Assembly: GCA_024399115.1 (NCBI GenBank)
Contig: JAKSHZ010000003.1
Location: 78,206-142,205, forward strand
Origin: Bacilli bacterium
GTDB taxonomy: Bacteria > Bacillota_I > Bacilli_A > RFN20 > CAG-826
Length of the DNA: 64,000 nt
Direction: 5' to 3'
Position 1 is the stretch's first letter, and every line of letters starts with the position of its first letter. Below are positions 58,331-64,000 of the stretch, piece after piece. Below the pieces are notes generated by a model. The model did not search any database and was not told where the DNA came from. It saw only the letters and a program-made list of their open reading frames with translations. Position numbers and translations under genes: made by a program.

Positions 58331-59583
58331 TCTTTATATTTATACTCAGTTTTAGGGTTTAACTTAGCGACCACACAGTGGCCGTTTTCTTTTTCTTCGA
58401 TTCTGAAACAGTAATTTTCCTTTTTAAATCCATTAATATCAATAGAATAAGGAAGCATAAGATTATACTCTTTCCAATCAACTGACATTGAAGCGGAAAT
58501 AAATGAAACAATTGTTTCTATATCATCATCGTTTTGTAATGAAACATATCTTTCATTTTTCTTTGGCAAAGTGGTAAATCCACCACTCTTTAATAAATCA
58601 TACTTATTATATAAATAGATCATTTTCTTAGTGTCACAACCAAGTGATGCAAGAACCTCATTTGTAGTTCTAACTTCATCATTTAAGAATGGCGAATGCG
58701 AATCAACAACTTGGATTAATAAATCGGCTTCAGTAATCTCTTCTAAAGTCGATCTAAACGCATCAATTAAGTAATGTGGTAACTCTGAAATAAAGCCAAC
58801 TGTGTCAGTAAGAATAAATTCAGGGTATTCATGAATCGAAATGAGACGAGTTGAAGTTTCTAATGTTGCGAAAAGCGCATCCTTTTGAAGAACCGTTTTC
58901 TTTTCTTGCGCCTTTGATGCGTTTAAAAGCTTATTCATAAGAGTAGATTTACCAGCGTTAGTGTAACCTACAATTGATATTTTTGGAATTATAGAATCTC
59001 TACGAGCGTTTCTTGAATTGCTTCTAGAAAATTTAATTTCTTCGAGTTCTTTTTTCTTTTGATAAATTGCCGCTGCAATTCTTCTTCTTTTAAGTTCAAG
59101 TTCGGTTTCACCTTCGCCCTTATTATGTCCGCCACCTGAGGTAACTTGAGAATAATTAGCTTTTTCATTAATTAAATGGGCTTTTGAATAATTTAACTTT
59201 GCAATTTCAACTTGAAGCTTTGCTTCTCTAGTCTTTGCGTTATTATCAAAAATATCTAAAATAACCTGTGTTCTATCAAACACAGTCAAACCAGTAATGC
59301 TTTCCATATTCTTCTTTTGGACTGCTGTAATTTCAAATGCGCACGCTAATTTTTTTACACCATTTTCTTTATTGTCATGGAAATAATCTCTAATAGCGGC
59401 AAGTTTTCCTTTTCCAACAAAAGTTGCTCTATTAACAGAGTCTATATTTTGATAGAAAATATGCTCGACTTCATAACCTATTTCTTTAAGAAGCATTTTG
59501 TACTCATTACAAAAATGCTCGACATATGGGTCGAGAGCACTTCCTAAAGATAACATGTATACTTTTTCTTTATTTTCGTTCAT
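58318..59583 (-). CDS. hflX: Ribosome-associated GTPase HflX
   Basis: 421 residues. The N-terminal HflX domain has DPYVEHFCNEYKMLLKEIGY, FVGKGKLAAIRDYF and VFDRTQVILDIFDNNAKTRE. A linker carries SGGGHNKGEGETELELKRRR. The G domain has G1 GYTNAGKST, G3 DTVGFISELP and G4 NKYD. HflX splits stalled or hibernating ribosomes under stress. The start overlaps the SDR gene by 14 nt. Confidence 0.95.
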   Translation of the reverse strand: MNENKEKVYMLSLGSALDPYVEHFCNEYKMLLKEIGYEVEHIFYQNIDSVNRATFVGKGKLAAIRDYFHDNKENGVKKLACAFEITAVQKKNMESITGLTVFDRTQVILDIFDNNAKTREAKLQVEIAKLNYSKAHLINEKANYSQVTSGGGHNKGEGETELELKRRRIAAAIYQKKKELEEIKFSRSNSRNARRDSIIPKISIVGYTNAGKSTLMNKLLNASKAQEKKTVLQKDALFATLETSTRLISIHEYPEFILTDTVGFISELPHYLIDAFRSTLEEITEADLLIQVVDSHSPFLNDEVRTTNEVLASLGCDTKKMIYLYNKYDLLKSGGFTTLPKKNERYVSLQNDDDIETIVSFISASMSVDWKEYNLMLPYSIDINGFKKENYCFRIEEKENGHCVVAKLNPKTEYKYKDYLM

Positions 59584-60466
59584 AAATGCTTTCTAAAGCT
59601 TTAGTCATAATTTCTGGATTTATGATCCTTGGATTAAATTTGATAATTGTTGGAAGACCTGCAACATGGAAAAGTCCTCCAGGTGCAGAAGAAATTCCAG
59701 AAGGTAAATCATTATTAATAATTGAAGCTACTGGAAGACATGCTTCTAAAGGCTTAGCAAAAAATGCGTTCATCACTTTTTGAGCAAATTTCTTAAATTT
59801 TGTTGGGTATCTTCTAATAATTTCGGTTCCACTGATACCTGGTTCAGCCCAATAGAATGAGAATGATTCACTTCTATTATTGTGGAAATAATTGAATGCG
59901 TTATATAAACCTAGTTTTGACAAATTATATTGTTCAAAATGATTTCTAAACGAATTCATAAAAGCATTATCAAAGTTTCTATATTTTGACTTATTTTTAG
60001 CTAAAGAGCCTTGGAAAATAATCTTATGCTTAGCACCATTATCGAATTTAATTAATTCGTTAACAATGTAAATAGGGCCAAACATATTGGTTCCAGAAAC
60101 GATTGGGTATCCATTATCTAAGACGATGCCTTTGTTTGTATTAAAAACACCTGCGTTTAAAACTAAAGTGTCATAATCTGGATACGATGTTTTAACTTTG
60201 TTAACAAATTTATCAATAGATGAAAAATCGCCTTGATCTAAATGAACTACATCAATTTTAGCTTTTGGGAATTCTGCTAAGAATTTGTCTTTCAATAAGT
60301 TGCCCTTAAGAACATTACGAACAGCCATAATTAAATGAGCATTCTTAAAAACAAGAATTCTAGATAAAGCCAATCCAATACCAGAAGTTGCTCCAGTAAC
60401 GATAATCTTCTTTGAATTCAAAGGTTTAAGAACATTTAAGATGTAATCATCAATTGTTTGCTTCAT
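59570..60466 (-). CDS. Short-chain dehydrogenase/reductase
   Basis: 298 residues. NAD(P)-binding TGATSGIGLALS near residue 25, NAG motif LVLNAGVFN, and catalytic QYNLSKLGLYNAF (YxxxK). C-terminal part resembles retinol dehydrogenase/WW-domain oxidoreductase-like SDRs. Substrate unknown. Coupled by overlap with hflX. Confidence 0.87.
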   Translation of the reverse strand: MKQTIDDYILNVLKPLNSKKIIVTGATSGIGLALSRILVFKNAHLIMAVRNVLKGNLLKDKFLAEFPKAKIDVVHLDQGDFSSIDKFVNKVKTSYPDYDTLVLNAGVFNTNKGIVLDNGYPIVSGTNMFGPIYIVNELIKFDNGAKHKIIFQGSLAKNKSKYRNFDNAFMNSFRNHFEQYNLSKLGLYNAFNYFHNNRSESFSFYWAEPGISGTEIIRRYPTKFKKFAQKVMNAFFAKPLEACLPVASIINNDLPSGISSAPGGLFHVAGLPTIIKFNPRIINPEIMTKALESIYERK

Positions 60467-60474
60467 TGTCCGTC

Positions 60475-61737
60475 CTATTCTTCTTCGATTCCGTATTTTG
60501 TATCTACGATTTTTAACTTTTCAACAGTGTAATCTGTTGTTTCTAATATTATAAAGTGGAATCTATCAAAGTCAAACTCATCACCAGTTTTTGCGAATCT
60601 ATCTAAAATTTCTTGGCAGAATCCACCGATTGTAGAATAATCCGTTTCGATTTCGTCGGCATTAAAACCAATTAATTCGAAAACATCATCAATATTCATA
60701 CCACCATCAATTATGTAAGTGCCATCTTCGTTATCAATATATGCTTCATCAACAACATCTGTTTCATCGAAAATATCGCCGACAATTTCTTCTAAGATAT
60801 CTTCCATAGTGACGATACCTTCGGTTCCTCCATATTCATCGATGATTACAGCAATATGTGTTTTACTCTTTTTGAATTGACCTAAGAGATCTAAGACTTG
60901 TCTATTTCTAGGAATTACAATTGGCTTATAAAGTAATTTTTTAATGTCGATGTCTTTAACACCAGAGAATATAAGTTTTGCTAATTTTTTAACCGGTAAA
61001 ATACCTATGATGTTATCGATACTATCTTCATATACCGGAATTCTTGAGTGAACAAAGAATTCTTCGTCTTTAATGATTTCTTCGATGTCATCTGAAACAT
61101 CAATAGCGAAAACATCGACTCTAGGAGTCATAATTTCATGAGCTTCAATATCGTTAAATGAAATAGCAGATCTTACTAATTCTGCTTCGCCTTCTTCAAG
61201 GATATCCTCTTCTTCCATAGTATCGACCATTTCAGTTAATACATCTTCATCAATTTTGTCTTCCTCAATTGATTGTTTCTTGAATAATTTAGTCATAACT
61301 TTAAAGAAATTAGAGATAGGCCATACAAAAATGAATAAAACAAATTTTGTAATGACAACAGGAATAGAGAATGCTTTTGCTAATGGATAAGAAAATCTTT
61401 TTGCGATAACTTTAGGGAAAAATTCGCAAAAAATAATGATAACTACTGTAAGAACAATTGTTGTAACAGTTGTACCGACATTTGCATCTTCAAACAACGC
61501 AATACCGATAAGAGTTGCAACAGAAGAAGCTAAGATGTTTACGATATTATTTCCGAATAAGATGGCAGATATAGAGAGTTCATAGTCGTTTGCAATCTTT
61601 AAAGCTCTTATTGAAGACTTTGAATTTTCCTTCTCTAATTTATCTTTATCAACAATGCCATAAACCATGTCGCCGCATGAATAAAAAGCAGAGAATACGC
61701 AACAAACTAGGACAATAATCCAATAATAAAATTTCAT
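60475..61737 (-). CDS. CNNM/CorC-type transporter-associated protein (DUF21 + CBS pair)
   Basis: 420 residues. DUF21 domain with about four helices (1-150), then a CBS pair (IMTPRVDVFAIDVSDDIEEI, then HIAVIIDEYGGTEGIVTMED) and a CorC_HlyC C-terminal domain (TIGGFCQEILDRFAKTGDEF). Such proteins take part in Mg2+/Co2+ efflux. Its ATG overlaps the stop of the upstream paralogue by 1 nt (TAATG). Confidence 0.9.
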   Translation of the reverse strand: MKFYYWIIVLVCCVFSAFYSCGDMVYGIVDKDKLEKENSKSSIRALKIANDYELSISAILFGNNIVNILASSVATLIGIALFEDANVGTTVTTIVLTVVIIIFCEFFPKVIAKRFSYPLAKAFSIPVVITKFVLFIFVWPISNFFKVMTKLFKKQSIEEDKIDEDVLTEMVDTMEEEDILEEGEAELVRSAISFNDIEAHEIMTPRVDVFAIDVSDDIEEIIKDEEFFVHSRIPVYEDSIDNIIGILPVKKLAKLIFSGVKDIDIKKLLYKPIVIPRNRQVLDLLGQFKKSKTHIAVIIDEYGGTEGIVTMEDILEEIVGDIFDETDVVDEAYIDNEDGTYIIDGGMNIDDVFELIGFNADEIETDYSTIGGFCQEILDRFAKTGDEFDFDRFHFIILETTDYTVEKLKIVDTKYGIEEE

Positions 61738-62750
61738 TATTGATTACCTCCTTTGCTTTCGCTTTCGCCGATATTACCAACAAGTTCCTCTAAGACGTCA
61801 TCCATAGTGACCATGCCCACTACTTTATGATTGTTATTTCTAACAAATGCAATGTGCGTATGGTGCTTTTTGAAGCCATTGAAAAGATCATCAATCATGA
61901 TACGTGTTGATACATAATATGGTTTTTGAAGGGTTTTCGAAATGCGAACATCCTTCTTTTGCATATATTGTTTGAAATATGTTTTAACGTATAAAACGCC
62001 AATAATATTATCTAAAGAACCTTTATAAACAGGGATTCTTGAGAATGTTGTAGTCTCTAAAACTTCGAACAATTTCTCGTTAGTTAAACCATTAATATCA
62101 ATAGCGAAAATCTTCTCTCTAGGTGTGAAGACTTCTTTAACATTAGTATCAGCAAATTCTAATGCAGATTGGATAATTTCACTTGTTTCTTCTTCGAGAA
62201 TTCCGTCGTCTGTAACATCATCAATTACATCTTCAAATTGGTCTTCAGAAATAGAATCTTCTTCTTTAACTTTGAACAACTTATCAAATCCTTCTGCTAA
62301 TTTATTGAACAACCAAGAAATTGGGAAAAGAACGAGACCAAAGAAGTAAATTGGATAAATAAATACAGATGAAATAGTATCTGGAATACTCTTAGCAATT
62401 GTCTTAGCAAGAGCATCGCCAAAGATGTACATTAATAAAGATAAGATAATAGAGGAAACTAACGAGACAGAATTAGTTGAAATCCCCATACTAATGAATA
62501 AATGATAAAAAGCGACTGTCGAAACAGAGGAAGCTAAAATTGCAACTATATTACTACCTATTAATAAAGTAGAAAGAATACGATCATAATCATCGCAAAC
62601 CTTCAAAACAAGTTTTGCGGTTTTATTGCCATCATCAGCTTTAACTTGGAACTTAAATTTGTTTGCTGAAGCTAATGCGGTTTCACTTGCAGAAAAGAAA
62701 AAATGTAAAAATACACAGACACCAATCACTATCCACGACAAGGGATCCAT
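61737..62750 (-). CDS. CNNM/CorC-type protein, paralogue lacking the CorC C-terminal domain
   Basis: 337 residues from the ATG at 62750 (MDPLSWIVIG). An alternative TTG 12 nt upstream is too close to the GGAG site. It has a DUF21 domain and CBS pair (VFTPREKIFAIDINGL, HIAFVRNNNHKVVGMVTMDD), but ends after VLEELVGNIGESESKGGNQ, without the C-terminal CorC_HlyC domain. It probably forms a heterodimer or sensor with the downstream paralogue. Confidence 0.87.
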   Translation of the reverse strand: MDPLSWIVIGVCVFLHFFFSASETALASANKFKFQVKADDGNKTAKLVLKVCDDYDRILSTLLIGSNIVAILASSVSTVAFYHLFISMGISTNSVSLVSSIILSLLMYIFGDALAKTIAKSIPDTISSVFIYPIYFFGLVLFPISWLFNKLAEGFDKLFKVKEEDSISEDQFEDVIDDVTDDGILEEETSEIIQSALEFADTNVKEVFTPREKIFAIDINGLTNEKLFEVLETTTFSRIPVYKGSLDNIIGVLYVKTYFKQYMQKKDVRISKTLQKPYYVSTRIMIDDLFNGFKKHHTHIAFVRNNNHKVVGMVTMDDVLEELVGNIGESESKGGNQ

Positions 62751-62787
62751 ATATTTAACCAACTCCTTTCTTTAAGCAAGTGAAAAA

Positions 62788-62816
62788 ATAATAGCAAATT
62801 TTATAGTATTTGTAAA
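62788..62816 (-). promoter_or_regulatory. Promoter of the CNNM pair
   Basis: Minus-strand TTTACA (62816-62811), 17 nt, TATTAT (62793-62788). Confidence 0.68.
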
Positions 62817-62903
62817 ATACGATAAAGATATTTAGGTTAACTATGTCGATAAATTTTCCTAATATTTAGTGCTTTTTGGGATTTTTTACCTAATAATTTA
62901 TAC

Positions 62904-63731
62904 ATGCAAAAAATACAGTTAAACTATACTTCCACCAATGAAGAGACTATAGAAAGCTTTATGAATTTTTTAGGATTTTCTTCTAGCAATATTTATCAAG
63001 AAATTAACACAGGAAATGTCTTGAAAAATGCTGAAAAAATTAGAGATAAGAAAATCATAATTTTCCCAGGAGATCAAATACAAATTACATTGAATAGCGA
63101 AGTAAATGAACTCCCATTAAACGATTCTCCAATTTCTATTGTTTATGAGGATGAATACATCCTAATTGTTGATAAACCTAAGGATATACACGTTGAACCA
63201 TATAAAAAGAACACCAATAACAACTTAGCATGTATGGTGGCTAATTACTTTTTTAAGAATGAGATACCATCGAAAGTACACCTTGTTAATAGATTAGACA
63301 GATGCACTTCTGGGCTCGTCATTATTGCAAAGAATCGTTATATAAAAAACATTTTTTCTAAGACAAAAATCACAAAAAAATATCACGCAAAAATTGAAGG
63401 AAAAATCGAAGGAAAAAACACTATAAAAATCGCGATTGGAAAGGAACCTTTTGCAAATTCTAGAATTGAAGATGAAAATGGTAAGACTGCTATAACAGAG
63501 TATGAAACTATATCCTATGATGAAATTGATGATTTTTCTTTTGTTGATATAAAAATACTGACCGGAAGAACTCATCAAATACGTTTATCATTTTCTTCAA
63601 TAGGACATCCTCTAGTTGGCGATATTTTATATGGAAGCAAAAGAAAAGCAGATATTTATCTGCGTTCCTACTATTTAAAATTTGTACATCCAATAACTGG
63701 AAAAGAAATTGAATTGGTTCTAAAAGATTAA
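62904..63731 (+). CDS. RluA-family pseudouridine synthase
   Basis: 275 residues. A short S4-like N-terminus (NTGNVLKNAEKIRDKKIIIF) is followed by the synthase core VEDEYILIVDKPKDIHVEP and VNRLDRCTSGLVIIAKN, with catalytic Asp in RLDRCTSG, and TGRTHQIRLSFSSIGHPLVG. It isomerises uridine in rRNA or tRNA. The usual H before RLD is N here. No clear Shine-Dalgarno precedes the ATG. The stop overlaps the convergent gene. Confidence 0.88.
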   Translation: MQKIQLNYTSTNEETIESFMNFLGFSSSNIYQEINTGNVLKNAEKIRDKKIIIFPGDQIQITLNSEVNELPLNDSPISIVYEDEYILIVDKPKDIHVEPYKKNTNNNLACMVANYFFKNEIPSKVHLVNRLDRCTSGLVIIAKNRYIKNIFSKTKITKKYHAKIEGKIEGKNTIKIAIGKEPFANSRIEDENGKTAITEYETISYDEIDDFSFVDIKILTGRTHQIRLSFSSIGHPLVGDILYGSKRKADIYLRSYYLKFVHPITGKEIELVLKD

Positions 63732-64000
63732 ACCTTTCTTTTTAATTGATGCCCATAAAAAGGAAATCCAATAACCGCTCCATTAATAATTAAGGAATAA
63801 ACGAAGACGATAGTAGCAATAATCCACCAAATAGAGATCATTAATGCAGTAATAGCAATATGATTACTAAATTGAAGTTTTGTATCTGCTACAATTTTTA
63901 CCTTATTTTCTTCTACAGGATGAGTTAAATAATCTAATGTGACCCCATAAAAATTAGATAAGCAAAGTCAAGTCAAAAAATCAAAGCATAACAAAAACAA
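63728..64000 (-). pseudogene. C-terminal part of a membrane protein, interrupted by an in-frame TGA
   Basis: Read on the minus strand it gives YGVTLDYLTHPVEENKVKIV, then a helix (IAITALMISIWWIIATIVFV) and ends GFPFYGHQLKRKV. Upstream the same frame reads LFLLCFDFLT, then TGA (63968-63970), then LCLSNF. No start codon is found between the TGA and the body except an internal Met. TGA is a true stop elsewhere, so this is either a decayed gene, a frameshift, or a gene starting on a rare codon. Family not recognised. Confidence 0.4.

Noticed and set aside
1..64000. Genetic code 4 (TGA read as Trp), suggested by Mollicutes affinity
   Set aside because: Trp is TGG throughout, several genes end in TGA including ATGA overlaps at 24673 and 42210, and the only Trp tRNA seen has a CCA anticodon.

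Overview
The window is AT-rich DNA (roughly one third G+C by eye) from a low-GC Gram-positive-type bacterium. Many GGAG-type Shine-Dalgarno sites, lipoprotein signal peptides with L-x-x-C lipoboxes, and gene content typical of anaerobic gut Bacillota (fructan and xylan use, Feo iron uptake, Hyp proteins, the GGGtGRT/NifU-like pair, GNTG-free LplB/LplC-type sugar permeases) suggest an uncultured gut member of the Bacilli near the Erysipelotrichales/Mollicutes-related lineages. The exact lineage is inference. TGA is a normal stop: several genes end in TGA, some in ATGA overlaps. No rRNA, CRISPR array, transposase or prophage was seen.

Layout. 1-1.6 kb: end of hypB, hypA and an iron-sulfur protein. 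1.6-4.0 kb: a metNIQ methionine transporter preceded by what looks like a methionine-codon leader-peptide attenuator. 4.1-6.3 kb: lactaldehyde reductase (fucO) and a Fic protein lacking the catalytic His. 6.5-10 kb: feoA-feoA-feoB plus a 56-residue Cys-rich partner, divergent from a short DtxR-type regulator, with three matching operators between them. 10-14.3 kb: an accessory/defence-like island with a DUF6883/DUF4926-like toxin-antitoxin-type pair under a leader with mutually exclusive hairpins, an XRE regulator, and a tight three-gene operon (pRiA4b ORF3-like, AbiEi-like winged helix, YhcG-type PD-(D/E)XK nuclease). 14.3-18.7 kb: tRNA-Trp, a Nudix hydrolase and an Fe(III)/phosphonate-type ABC transporter.

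18.7-38.7 kb is a polysaccharide-use region: a GH10 xylanase lipoprotein, a 41-residue peptide gene, then an eleven-gene minus-strand operon (surface repeat protein, anchored protein, LplB/LplC permeases, solute-binding protein, YesL, carbohydrate-binding lipoprotein, GH32 enzyme, atypical GH32-like lipoprotein, fructokinase, MsmK-type ATPase), a divergent LacI regulator and a second atypical GH32-like enzyme. The set makes sense as import and breakdown of fructans, with intracellular phosphorylation of fructose. LacI-like TTGTGCAAA/TGC motifs occur at the regulator and again upstream of the peptide gene.

39-45 kb: a restriction-nuclease-like gene, a decayed inverted copy of a tRNA-Asn/tRNA-Glu pair beside the intact pair, and a very compact eight-gene minimal Tad-like pilus/secretion locus. 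45-64 kb: an MFS-GNAT-like fusion, PlsC-zinc-ribbon acyltransferase, YgjV and YgjV-HAD proteins, an acetylesterase, a GAF-ABC/FtsX/DUF4097 module, the GGGtGRT/NifU-like pair, guanylate kinase, HflX, an SDR, two CNNM/CorC proteins, a pseudouridine synthase and the end of a membrane protein.

The best candidates for undescribed biology are the Met-codon attenuator, the minimal Tad-like locus, the toxin-antitoxin leader switch, and the nuclease/winged-helix/pRiA4b operon.
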